Source: Gammaproteobacteria bacterium (GTDB lineage: Bacteria; Pseudomonadota; Gammaproteobacteria; Steroidobacterales; Steroidobacteraceae). Taken from it: DNA of 45,854 nucleotides. The stretch lies in contig VBMV01000084.1 in NCBI GenBank assembly GCA_005878835.1, positions 1-45,854 on the forward strand, given 5' to 3'. The notes under the pieces were generated by a model. It searched no databases. It was not told where the DNA came from and saw nothing but the letters and a program-made list of their open reading frames with translations. The translations under genes and the position numbers were made by a program. Numbering within the stretch: the first letter of the stretch is position 1; every line of letters starts with the position of its first letter. Positions 33,886-41,674 of this stretch are shown here, one piece after another.

Positions 33886-35190
33886 ATGAATTCGTTGACG
33901 ATGTACCTCATCTACGGGTTGCCCGGCCTGGTGCTGTTCGTGTTGCACGTTCGGCGCCGGCGGCGCCTCGAGCGGCAGAGTCTCAAGGCGCTGGAGAGCA
34001 CCGGTGCGGCAGAACCGGCGTCGCTTCACCCGATCATTGATCCCGCGACTTGTATCGGCTGCAGCTCGTGCGTCAAGGCTTGCCCGGAACAGGCGCACCA
34101 CACGGTCCTCGGCATCGTCGACGGGCGGGCCGTCCTGGTGAGTCCCGGGGATTGCATCGGCCACGGCGCATGCAAGACCGCCTGTCCGGTCAATGCCATC
34201 ACGCTGGTGTTCGGCAGCGAGCGGCGGGGCGTCGACATTCCCATCCTGACGCCGAAATTCGAGTCCACGGTGCCCGGCATTTTCGTTGCGGGCGAATTGG
34301 GCGGCATGGGGCTCATCCGCAACGCTCTCGAGCAGGGACGGCAGGCGGTCGAGGCGATTGCCGAGAGGCGGCGCGCGGCGGGCGGCCAGGAGCTTGACCT
34401 GGTGATTGTCGGCGCAGGTCCCTCCGGTTTTGCCGCCACGCTGACCGCCAAGTCCAAGAACATGCGCTACGTGACGGTCGAGCAGGAAGCCCTCGGCGGC
34501 GCGGTCTTTCAATATCCGCGCGGCAAGCTGGTGATGACCGCACCGGCGACCGTGCCGCTCATCGGCAAGGTCAATTTCCGCCAGACCAGCAAGGAGGCGC
34601 TGCTTGAATTCTGGAAGGATGCCGAACGCAGGACCGGCATCAAGATCAACTACCAGGAGCGGGTCGAGGAGATCACCCGCGCGGGCGAGGGTTTCATCGT
34701 CAAGACCAACCGCGGCACCTACCCCACGCGCAGCGTCCTGCTGGCGATCGGGCGCCGCGGCACGCCGCGCAAGCTCGGCGTGCCCGGCGAGGAGATGTCC
34801 AAGGTGGTCTACCGGCTGATAGACCCGGAACAGTATAAGGGTCAGCACGTGCTGGTGGTCGGCGGGGGCGACAGCGCGCTCGAGGCCGCCGCGAGCATTG
34901 CCGAAGCCGGCGGCGGCGGGGTGGTGCTGTCCTATCGCGGGGCGGAGTTCGACCGCGCCAAGGCGCGCAATCGCGAGCGCATCAATGCGGCCGCGAAGGG
35001 CGGTATTCTTAAGGTCATGATGAAATCCAGCGTGAAGCAGATCGAGGCGCAGTCGGTGGCGATTGAGGCCGACGGCGGGGTCTCCAAGGTCCGAAACGAC
35101 GCGGTCATCGTGAGCGCGGGCGGGGTGTTGCCTTCGGATTTTCTGAAGCGTGTGGGAATCACGGTTGAAACGAAACGTGGCACGGCGTAG
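33886..35190 (+). CDS. Membrane-anchored ferredoxin-flavoprotein oxidoreductase, FAD domain apparently permuted
   Basis: The ATG at 33886 follows AAGGG and opens with one membrane helix (MYLIYGLPGLVLFVLHV). A two-cluster ferredoxin domain follows: CIGCSSCVKACP (C56, C59, C62, C66) and CIGHGACKTACP (C90, C96, C100, with His93 at the second Cys position). Residues 118-165 read like the C-terminal FAD motif of thioredoxin-reductase-like enzymes (STVPGIFVAGELGG, IRNALEQGRQAVE). Only after that comes the N-terminal dinucleotide motif (LVIVGAGPSGFAA, 173-183), then the NAD(P) motif (HVLVVGGGDSALEAA). The chain ends right after VIVSAGGVLPS, without a second C-terminal motif. It probably moves electrons between NAD(P)H, FAD and 4Fe-4S clusters at the inner membrane. 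It overlaps the ankyrin gene and is divergent from the conduit operon. Confidence 0.85.
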   Translation: MNSLTMYLIYGLPGLVLFVLHVRRRRRLERQSLKALESTGAAEPASLHPIIDPATCIGCSSCVKACPEQAHHTVLGIVDGRAVLVSPGDCIGHGACKTACPVNAITLVFGSERRGVDIPILTPKFESTVPGIFVAGELGGMGLIRNALEQGRQAVEAIAERRRAAGGQELDLVIVGAGPSGFAATLTAKSKNMRYVTVEQEALGGAVFQYPRGKLVMTAPATVPLIGKVNFRQTSKEALLEFWKDAERRTGIKINYQERVEEITRAGEGFIVKTNRGTYPTRSVLLAIGRRGTPRKLGVPGEEMSKVVYRLIDPEQYKGQHVLVVGGGDSALEAAASIAEAGGGGVVLSYRGAEFDRAKARNRERINAAAKGGILKVMMKSSVKQIEAQSVAIEADGGVSKVRNDAVIVSAGGVLPSDFLKRVGITVETKRGTA

Positions 35191-37186
35191 GCCGGCACTG
35201 CTTGCCGTACTGGGCGTGCTGGCGGTGGGCGCGGCGCTGGCGGTAGGCACGGCGCTGGCGGCCCCACAACAGTTCTCACGAGCGGCGGACCCGCTCGAGG
35301 GGGTGAAGACCGCCATCCGCCTCAAGAAATTCGCCGAAGCCGCGACGGCGCTGCAAAAGCTGGCGAGCGCCGGCAACGCCGACGCGCAGTACATGCTGGC
35401 GGTGTTCTACCTCAACGGGGTGAACGGACCCCGCGATCCGGCGCAGGCCAGGGGCTGGCTCGAGAAGTCCGCCGGCCAGGGCAATGCGCGCGCCGCATTC
35501 AGCCTGGCTAACCTGTTCGCCGAATCCGACCCGCCCGACAGCCAAGCCGCGGAGCACTGGCTGGCGCGCGCGCGCCAGCTTGGCTTCAGCGCTCCGACCG
35601 CCCCGCCAGGGGCGGCCGCGGCGCAGCAGGGGCCACCGTCGAGTCTGCTGCCGGCTGCGCAGCTGAAAGACCCGGGGGTGAGACGCGATGCGCTATGGCT
35701 TGCCGCTACCGACGGTGACGTGCCGAGCCTCGAGATCCTCGCGGACCCGGCGCTGGTGTCGGCACGCGACGAGTTCGGGCGTGGCGCGCTGGCGCGCGCC
35801 GCCGAGGCGGGCTCGGCGCCGGCGGTGACGCTGCTCATTCGGCGCGGCGCAGCGGTTGACGCCGCCGATGAGCATGGCATGACGCCGCTGATGCTGGCGG
35901 CGCGTGCGGGCGAGCTGGCGGCCGTGGAAGCCTTGCTCGCGGCACACCCCAAGATCGATGCGGCGGATCGAGACCGCAACACGGCGTTGATGCACGCCGC
36001 CATCAGCGGCCGACTCGCCGTGGTCGATCGTCTGCTCACCGCCGGAGCGAGCGTCGCGCCGCGCGACGTGCAGGACTGGTCGGCCCTCGACTTTGCCGAG
36101 GTCAGAGGCGCCGCCGACATCGTCGCGCGCTTGCGCGAGAAGGGTGCGACTGCCCTGCACCGCAGCGCGATCGTGTCCGAGAGCCGGCCGACCGCCGTGC
36201 AGAGAGCCCAGCGCGATCTGTACGCCGGATGGCCGGATCTGGCGGTCGGGGCCAGTCGTGACACCCCGGAGCTGCTGCACGCGCTGCTGCAACACGGCGC
36301 GAATCCGAATGCCACCACGCCCGACGGCCTGCCGATCCTGACCGTGGCGGTGCTCGCCGGCACCCCTTCGTCGATAGAGGCGCTGCTCGCCGCGGGAGCC
36401 AAGGCCACGCGCCCCGACCGGCGCGGCAACTCGGCGCTGCTCGACGCGGTACGCGTCGGCCGGGAAGACATCGTCCTCAGCATGCTGGCGCACGGGGTCT
36501 CGCCGGACAGTCGTTGGGATCCCGAGCCGCCGGTAGTCGCGGCCGCCAAGGCCGGGCACGGCGGCATCCTGCGCGCGCTGCTCGCGGTACACGCGCAGCC
36601 CGATGTGCGTGACGAGCATGGCACCAGCGCGCTGATGCTGGTCGCGCAGAGCGCCGACTTGGAGTCGCTGCGGCGGCTGCTCGACGTCGGCGCCGCCACC
36701 GAAGGCGTGGACAAGGCGGGTCGCACGGCGTTGTGGTATGCGGCCCATGCGGGCAAGCTCGAGGCCGCCCGCCTGCTCCTGGAGCACGGCGCCAGCGTCG
36801 ACCACGCCGATGCCGCCGGGGAGAGCGCGTTTGCGGCGGCCTGCGCTGCCGGGGCCACGGCGATCGTGGATCTCATGCTCGAAAAGGGCCCGCGGCTCGA
36901 GGCGCGCACCGCGCGCGGCGACACCGCGCTGCTGCTCGCGGTGAACGCGGGCGCCGTGGAGGTCGTCGAGAAGCTGCTCGCCCGGCACGCCGACAAGGAC
37001 ACGCAGAACGAGTTCGGTGACACCGCCCTCATCATCGCCAGCCGCAACGGCAATGCGGCGCTGGTGCAGCGCCTGCTGAGCGCCGGCGCCAGCACCCGCC
37101 TGCGCAACAAGAACCACGCCAGCGCCGCCGACGTGGCCCGGGAGCGCGCCTTCACGGCCATCGCCGAGCTGCTCAAGAGCGCCTGA
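35165..37186 (+). CDS. Exported Sel1/ankyrin-repeat protein
   Basis: The start is uncertain: TTG 35165, GTG 35177 or GTG 35150, all overlapping the upstream gene, so translation is probably coupled. The signal peptide is ALLAVLGVLAVGAALAVGTALAA. Two Sel1-like repeats follow (GNADAQYMLAVFYLNGVNG, QGNARAAFSLANLFA), then about a dozen ankyrin repeats in two blocks (DEHGMTPLMLAARAGELAAV, KAGRTALWYAAHAGKLEAAR, EFGDTALIIASRNGNAALVQ). Length is about 673 residues. Ankyrin proteins bind other proteins; exported ones occur next to redox enzymes such as catalases. Here it may organise or protect periplasmic cytochromes. No catalytic motif is visible. Confidence 0.85.
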   Translation: MKRNVARRRPALLAVLGVLAVGAALAVGTALAAPQQFSRAADPLEGVKTAIRLKKFAEAATALQKLASAGNADAQYMLAVFYLNGVNGPRDPAQARGWLEKSAGQGNARAAFSLANLFAESDPPDSQAAEHWLARARQLGFSAPTAPPGAAAAQQGPPSSLLPAAQLKDPGVRRDALWLAATDGDVPSLEILADPALVSARDEFGRGALARAAEAGSAPAVTLLIRRGAAVDAADEHGMTPLMLAARAGELAAVEALLAAHPKIDAADRDRNTALMHAAISGRLAVVDRLLTAGASVAPRDVQDWSALDFAEVRGAADIVARLREKGATALHRSAIVSESRPTAVQRAQRDLYAGWPDLAVGASRDTPELLHALLQHGANPNATTPDGLPILTVAVLAGTPSSIEALLAAGAKATRPDRRGNSALLDAVRVGREDIVLSMLAHGVSPDSRWDPEPPVVAAAKAGHGGILRALLAVHAQPDVRDEHGTSALMLVAQSADLESLRRLLDVGAATEGVDKAGRTALWYAAHAGKLEAARLLLEHGASVDHADAAGESAFAAACAAGATAIVDLMLEKGPRLEARTARGDTALLLAVNAGAVEVVEKLLARHADKDTQNEFGDTALIIASRNGNAALVQRLLSAGASTRLRNKNHASAADVARERAFTAIAELLKSA

Positions 37187-37208
37187 GGCCGCCCCCCGCG
37201 ACCCGCCA

Positions 37209-37246
37209 TTTTCGGACCTGAATCTCCCGCCTTGGGCGTCCGAAAA
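37209..37246. repeat. Inverted repeat in the intergenic region
   Basis: TTTTCGGAC at 37209-37217 and GTCCGAAAA at 37238-37246 form perfect 9-bp arms with a 20-nt spacer, between the ankyrin gene and the HAF-repeat gene. It could be a terminator (the descending arm ends in AAAA, so a U-tract would be on the minus strand) or an operator for the HAF gene. Confidence 0.55.
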
Positions 37247-37320
37247 CGTCCGGGCTCTCGCCGTCTCCCGCTCTACAGTGCGGTGCGTATGCAACGGCCG
37301 ACACGGCCGCGGGAGGCACC

Positions 37321-38640
37321 ATGAAAGCGAACATCGGACTCGGAGTGCTCGCGTGCGGCATGACGATCATGGGCAGCGCCGCGTTGCCGGCGCGAGCGCA
37401 GACAGACCCTTCCCCCGCGCATCCCGCCTACGTGGTCTATGACACCGGTACGCTGGGCGGAGCCGTCGGGGTGGGCAACAGCATCAACGACATCGGCTGG
37501 ATCGCCGGCCTGAGCACCACCGCCGCGGGCGCCACGCACGCGGCGCTGTGGAGCCCCGGCCGGGTCATCGACCTGGGCACGCTCGGGGGAGCGAACAGCG
37601 CGGTGGAATGGCCGGTGAAAAACAATCACGGCCTCGTCGTCGGCATCTCGGAGAGTGCGAGGCCCGATCCCAATGGGGAGAAATTCTCCTGCGACCCGGA
37701 CTTCATCGCGACCCACGGGCACACGTGTCTTCCCTTCCTGTGGCGAAACGGCACGATCGTGCAGCTGCCGCTGCTCGGCGGCAACAACGGCTTCGCGACC
37801 GGCATCAACAACTCCGGGCAGGCGGTCGGCTGGGCGGAGACCGCGCTGCACGATCCGACCTGCGTGCCGCCGCAGGTGCTGCAGTTCGAAGCGGTGCTCT
37901 GGGGTCCGGGGGTCGGTCAGCAGCGCATCCTGCCCCCCTTTCCGGGTGACTCGACCTCCGCCGCCACGGCCATCAACGACGCCGGTGAGGTCGTCGGTAT
38001 CTCGGGCGATTGCGGCGATGCGGTCGGCGCCTTCAGTGCCCGGCACGCCTTGTTGTGGGAGAACGGCCACCCCATGAGGCTGCCGACGCTGGGCGGCCGC
38101 GGCTGGAACACTCCCATGGCGATCAACAATGCGGGCGCCGTGGCCGGCTTCTCCGATCTCAGCGGGGATGTCCGCGGCGGGGTGCTGAGGGCGAACTTCC
38201 AGGCGTTTCTCTGGACCCGCGAAGGGGGCATCCGCAATCTGCACACGCTGCCCGGCGACGTGTTGAGCGAGGCCACCGGCATCAATGACTTCGGTCAGAT
38301 CGCTGGGACCTCCTTCGATGCAGACGGCAATTCGCGGGTGTTTCTGTGGCAGGACGGGGTGATGTACGACCTCAACACCCTGGTGCAACCGGATGCGCCC
38401 CTCTACCTGCTGGCCAGCGGCGACATCGACGGCCGCGGGGTGATCACCGGGCTCGCGTGCGTGGTGGCGGGCGGCGCGTGCAGCAGCGTGCTGCATGCCT
38501 TTGTCGCCATCGTCGCGCCCGCGGTGACGGCTGCTGCCGCGCCGGGCGGCGCAGGAGCGGCCGTTCGCCCGGCCGTGCCCGCCGAGGTTCGCGCGCGCGT
38601 GCTGCAACAGCAGCGCCTGGGGCGCATGGCGCCAGAGTGA
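37321..38640 (+). CDS. Exported HAF-repeat protein
   Basis: The ATG follows GGGAGG; the signal peptide is GVLACGMTIMGSAALPARAQ. The 439-residue body is made of HAF-type repeats: GTLGG-x-n-S-x-A-x-x-IND-x-G-x-x-VG units such as GINNSGQAVGWAE, AINDAGEVVGISGD, AINNAGAVAGFSD and GINDFGQIAGTSFD. These form a probable beta-propeller-like extracellular structure. The repeat family has no agreed function. The C-terminus is Ala/Gly/Pro-rich, then RARVLQQQRLGRMAPE. It stands between the conduit gene cluster and the scrambled segment, and a link to electron transfer cannot be shown. Confidence 0.88.
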   Translation: MKANIGLGVLACGMTIMGSAALPARAQTDPSPAHPAYVVYDTGTLGGAVGVGNSINDIGWIAGLSTTAAGATHAALWSPGRVIDLGTLGGANSAVEWPVKNNHGLVVGISESARPDPNGEKFSCDPDFIATHGHTCLPFLWRNGTIVQLPLLGGNNGFATGINNSGQAVGWAETALHDPTCVPPQVLQFEAVLWGPGVGQQRILPPFPGDSTSAATAINDAGEVVGISGDCGDAVGAFSARHALLWENGHPMRLPTLGGRGWNTPMAINNAGAVAGFSDLSGDVRGGVLRANFQAFLWTREGGIRNLHTLPGDVLSEATGINDFGQIAGTSFDADGNSRVFLWQDGVMYDLNTLVQPDAPLYLLASGDIDGRGVITGLACVVAGGACSSVLHAFVAIVAPAVTAAAAPGGAGAAVRPAVPAEVRARVLQQQRLGRMAPE

Positions 38641-38643
38641 GAT

Positions 38644-38746
38644 CCTGCGTGGTGCTGGTGCCGTTGTAGGTGGGCGCCATCCTTGAAGCCGGTCTGATCA
38701 AAGAACGGCAGCAGCGCTGCGGAGGTGGTGGGGGTGCGGTTGCCAT
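38644..38746 (-). pseudogene. Fragment of a relative of the 40169-41500 gene, internally deleted
   Basis: 38644-38673 matches 40675-40704 with few differences, and 38680-38746 matches 41144-41211 (for example both share CTGATCAAAGAACG). The two blocks are in the same order and orientation as in the larger gene, but the roughly 440 nt between them and both gene ends are missing. This is a relic of a deleted paralogue. Confidence 0.8.
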
Positions 38747-38804
38747 ACCGTTTTGGCTATTCTTTACTGTTGGCGCGAGAAGGCGCATGTGCTAGAGATG
38801 GGCC

Positions 38805-39095
38805 ATGAAGCCATCCGAGGCCCTTGCTATTCACCGGATCGCTCTGCGGCGGCTCCTGAACCGTCACGGTTTCGCTCATCCGCGTGTTTTCGGGTCGGTT
38901 TTGACCAAGACAGATACGGAGGAAAGCGATCTCGACGTACTGGTGGAATCCCGGCGGGGCACCACTCTCTTCACACTGGTAGGCGTGGAAGACGAAGCGC
39001 AGCAATTGACGGGCGTGCGTGTGTCGGTGTTGACGCCTGGATTCTTGTCGCCGAAATTCCGTGACAGGGTGCTTCAGCAAGCCGAACCGCTATGA
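38805..39095 (+). CDS. mntA: MntA-type nucleotidyltransferase antitoxin
   Basis: The 96-residue protein has the minimal nucleotidyltransferase motif: GS at FGSV, then SDLDVLVE with the two catalytic Asp residues, and a later VSVLTPGF strand. This matches MntA antitoxins of HEPN/MNT (type VII) modules, which inactivate the HepT ribonuclease by adenylylating its tyrosine. The stop overlaps the start of the following HepT gene (ATGA), as is usual. The gene looks intact although its toxin partner is broken. Codon use and flanking debris suggest a mobile accessory segment. Confidence 0.88.
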   Translation: MKPSEALAIHRIALRRLLNRHGFAHPRVFGSVLTKTDTEESDLDVLVESRRGTTLFTLVGVEDEAQQLTGVRVSVLTPGFLSPKFRDRVLQQAEPL

Positions 39096-39454
39096 CGCAT
39101 CCGGACCGCGCCGAGGACTATCTCGAACACATCGCCGATGCGATACAACGTGCCACGCGCTACGTCGGAAACCTGAAGAACCTCGAAGCCCTCGAAAAGG
39201 ACGAGCAAGCCCAGGACGCGATCGTGCGCACGATCGCGGTGATAGGCGAGGCGGCCAATAGGATTCAGAAAGTAGCCCTGAATTTGTAGCGAAGCATCCC
39301 GAGCTACCTTGGAGCAAGATGCGCGGCAATTCGCAACAAAGTCATCCACGACTATTTCGATGTTGCCTGGGATGTCGTTTGGGACACCGTTAAGAGCGAT
39401 CTGCCGCCACTGTTGGAGCGAGTCAAATCACTGTTGGCGAAGCACAAGAAATGA
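39092..39454 (+). pseudogene. hepT: HepT (HEPN, DUF86) toxin inactivated by two frameshifts
   Basis: The frame starts as a normal HepT (DRAEDYLEHIADAIQRATRY, TIAVIGEAANRIQKVA) but stops at 39287-39289 after 65 codons. Adding one base near 39278 restores PEFVAKHPELPWSKMRG, and removing one A near 39328 restores IRNKVIHDYFDVAWDVVWDT and an end at 39454 (LLAKHKK). With both repairs the length (120 aa) is that of a full HepT. The catalytic and modification motif RX4HXY (RNKVIHDY) lies in the lost part, so the toxin should be dead unless the two indels are sequence errors. Confidence 0.85.
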
Positions 39455-39503
39455 TGTCAGAAGGGCACGGGGACCCAATCGGTAAAATTTATTTGCTGCG
39501 GAC

Positions 39504-39522
39504 TGCCGGGGCCGGACTCGAA
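39504..39522 (-). repeat. Inverted copy of the tRNA-Leu 3' end
   Basis: TGCC plus GGGGCCGGACTCGAA is the reverse complement of the last part of the neighbouring tRNA-Leu (T-loop, T-stem and acceptor, 39984-40003), with one base missing. No complete tRNA can be folded here. It may be an attachment-site remnant or a degraded tRNA end. Confidence 0.55.
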
Positions 39523-39625
39523 TGGAGTCGCTTCGACCCTGTACGACTCTCTAAAATTCAGTCGCTTAGAGACACTATGAGACGTTATTTCTAGCCAGCG
39601 GCAGCGTTACATCGCCGCCTTTCTG

Positions 39626-39631
39626 TACAAT
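39626..39631 (+). promoter_or_regulatory. Possible -10 element of the tRNA-Leu gene
   Basis: TACAAT lies 17 nt upstream of the tRNA 5' end and fits a sigma-70 -10 hexamer. The -35 region is not convincing (CGTTAC or TTACAT at poor spacing). Confidence 0.4.
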
Positions 39632-39647
39632 TGCGGTAGCAACCCAT

Positions 39648-40003
39648 GCCTGGGTGGCGAAATCGGTAGACGCAAGGGACTTGAAGAAATATTGAGCACC
39701 CGGCTCGGAAACGGCCGGCGTGAATGGGGTCAAATTCGGTGGAACAGTAGCGACGTCACGGCGCCTGCAATACCGAGCTAAGCCTTGGTCGACTCCTCAG
39801 CATTCATCGCATGCCGGCCAGGGAAAGTGTAGAGACTTGACGGCCCCTGCCTAATCCGTGTGCACTAATCAAGGAGTGATCACGGGACGGCAAAGGTAAA
39901 GTCCAGACCACAAATGCACGCGCTGTGTGCAGCAGCGAAAGCTGTAGTGGTATGAAAATCCCTTGGGGGAGACCCCATGCCGGTTCGAGTCCGGCCCCAG
40001 GCA
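39648..40003 (+). tRNA. leuZ: tRNA-Leu(UAA), interrupted by a group I intron in the anticodon loop
   Basis: Exon 1 is 39648-39682 and exon 2 is 39955-40003. Joined, they fold perfectly: acceptor GCCTGGG/CCCAGGC, D-stem GCG/CGC, anticodon stem AGGGA/TCCCT with loop CTT-AAAA (anticodon TAA), long variable arm TGGGG-GAGA-CCCCA (class II, as for leucine), T-stem GCCGG/CCGGC with loop TTCGAGT, and discriminator A. CCA is not encoded. The intron lies between U34 and A35 of the anticodon, the classic site of cyanobacterial and plastid tRNA-Leu(UAA) introns. Standard tRNA scanning that expects no large intron would miss the gene. The gene symbol follows general usage and is not certain for this organism. 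Confidence 0.95.
39683..39954 (+). ncRNA. Group I self-splicing intron (IC3-like) in tRNA-Leu(UAA), 272 nt
   Basis: Exon 1 ends in U and the intron ends in G (39954), as required for group I splicing. The conserved core is in order: P with TCGGT at 39736-39740 pairing Q at ACCGA 39772-39776 (P4; Q reads AATACCGAGCTAAGCC), R AGAGACTTGACGG at 39831-39843, and S AAGGTAAAGTCC at 39893-39904. GACTT of R pairs AAGTC of S (P7). A P8 hairpin has CCGTG/CACGG arms, and CAGCGAAAGCTG near the 3' end is a P9-like GNRA hairpin. The order and the R/S/Q sequences resemble the cyanobacterial tRNA-Leu introns as I recall them. No endonuclease gene fits inside. P1 and P10 pairings were not resolved by eye. Confidence 0.93.
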
Positions 40004-40131
40004 GATCAGGCCCCGTCGTTGTCTCGTTATGGGCTTAGTCGCTCGCCCGGCGCGGCTTTGGTGAAGGGCCTGCTGAACGCTGGCGTCACGCGAGGGCCAG
40101 TACTGCTGTTGGATCGGCCGACTCAAGAAGG

Positions 40132-40158
40132 GACCGGGCCCCCTGCAGGGGCCCGGTC
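40132..40158. terminator. Strong GC hairpin between tRNA-Leu and the convergent gene
   Basis: GACCGGGCCCC / GGGGCCCGGTC gives an 11-bp stem with a short loop around TGCA. On the minus strand it follows the stop at 40169 by about 10 nt and is followed by CCTTCTT, so it most likely ends the minus-strand gene; it could also stop read-through from the tRNA. Confidence 0.75.
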
Positions 40159-40168
40159 ATTGGGCGTA

Positions 40169-41500
40169 CTAGAAACTGCCGCCAGCGGAGCTGGTCCAGA
40201 TCTCGCGGAATACCGAGTCGACGTACTCTACCGTGGCACCGTCGCCCGTTATCGTGCCCGGGGCGGCCGGGACGGTGATGATCGCGCTGGTCGCAGTACC
40301 GGACAGGTCCGTGTTGATGTCCTGGCAGCCCGAAGCATTGCAGAGGAAGACATCGAGCGACCTAGCGTAAAGTGCGCTGGCCGTCGGCGCCGTCCAGCTC
40401 ACAGTCACGGTCCCGCCGGTTGGCGCAGCCGAAAGCACGCTCGGGCTGGCAGCGATGTTGCCCGCAAACAGCGCGCTGGTCAGCGCCGTCGACTGCAACG
40501 GAAGGGCCAGCATCGTCGGGTTGTAGGTGGCGACCAGAGTGTCGTCAGTCAGATCGGTCACCGTGCCATTGTCCTTGTACAGCTTCACGGTGTAGACGGC
40601 CGGCAGTGTAGTGATGCTTTGAATCTGCGCGTCCGACATCACGAACACATTGCTGTAGCTGCAGGGGACTGTCGCCTGCGTGGTGCCGGTACCGTTGTAG
40701 GTGGTCGGATCGCCGGCCGCCAGATTGAAGGAGTTGTTGCTGCCCGAGCTGTATAGCAGGACGCCTGCAGCGGGCAGGCCCGGCCCCGTCACCACGGCAT
40801 AGTTGATTCCGACTCCACCGTCGTCAACATTGAGATTCATGCCGGTGCACATTACCGAGTTGTTGTCGCCCTCGAACGCAGTGATCGCCGCCTTGGCCAC
40901 CTGCTGATTACCGAGCATCAGCCAGGTTCCCTGGCTGTTGTACATGATGAAGTCATGGCGTTCGGTGGGTGTGGTGTTTTGCAGCACCGTGAAACTCACG
41001 TCATAAGCGGTCATACCCGACGGCACCGTGCTCACCCAGCTCGGAACGCTCTCCAGCACGAGATCGGTGAACGCAAGCGAGCCACCGGCGATGACGGGGT
41101 TGCTGGTAATCTCTTGCAGGAACGCCTGGAGATTCCGGCCGTCTTCCTTGAAGCTGGCCTGATCAAAGAACGCCAGCAGCGCCGCAGAGGTGGGCGCGGG
41201 TGCGGTTGCCATCAACGCCGCAAAGCTGTTGAACCGCACCGTGATGCCTTGCAGGTCGGTCACATTGTTGGTTGTGCCGGCGGCAAGCGGTGTCGTGGGA
41301 GGCGCGCTCAAGGTTCCGGACACGGACGTGTTGTCCAGGCGATTGGTGATGGTTTCGGCCTTGGTAGTCGGGTCGATGGTCACCTTGAGGGCATCCAGTA
41401 CCGCATCGAGCCCCTGGCCATTAGGGGTGTGTGAGCGCGATCGAGAATCCTCGTTCGCGGACGCGCGAGCCGAAGAACGCCTGGATGTCAAGTGTCGCAA
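40169..41500 (-). pseudogene. 5'-truncated gene for an exported protein with a fibronectin-like C-terminus
   Basis: The frame has no proper start: the only upstream start is a TTG at 41500 leading into an Arg/Ser-rich stretch with no signal peptide. Coherent protein sequence begins near TPNGQGLDAVLDALKVTID (about 41430) and runs to the end. It includes a domain with DFIMYNSQGTWLMLGNQQ and VMCTGMNLNVDDGGVGINYA, then an Ig/fibronectin-like domain (GGTVTVSWTAPTASALYARS, DVFLCNASGCQDI). Its relatives are probably exported and larger. No family is recognised. Upstream, 41432-41674 bears no clear gene and leads straight into the duplicated cytochrome segment, so the 5' part was probably lost by rearrangement. 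A deleted sister fragment lies at 38644-38746. Confidence 0.65.
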
Positions 41501-41674
41501 TGTCAGCGCCGGATGGAATCCTGGCGCATAGCGCGCTTGTCGCGGTCGATTGGAGCCCGATGGCGGGAGCTGTAGCGCCTGCAGCGGCGGTATAGAGGCT
41601 ATTGGATAACCCGCAGTGGCTCGCCCTGGACTGCCCGGGGCCGGGGATCAGTCGCTCACCGGGCGTGAAGCCGG

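Noticed and set aside
39504-39530. A second tRNA gene on the minus strand
   Set aside because: Only the T-loop and 3' acceptor part match; the preceding bases (CTCCA) cannot form the T-stem and no D or anticodon arms are present.
41432-41674. Continuation of the second cytochrome frame into 41421 as a longer protein
   Set aside because: That reading exists only after the 5-bp frameshift in another frame (it encodes shadow sequence over the repeat); the tail shows no recognisable domain.
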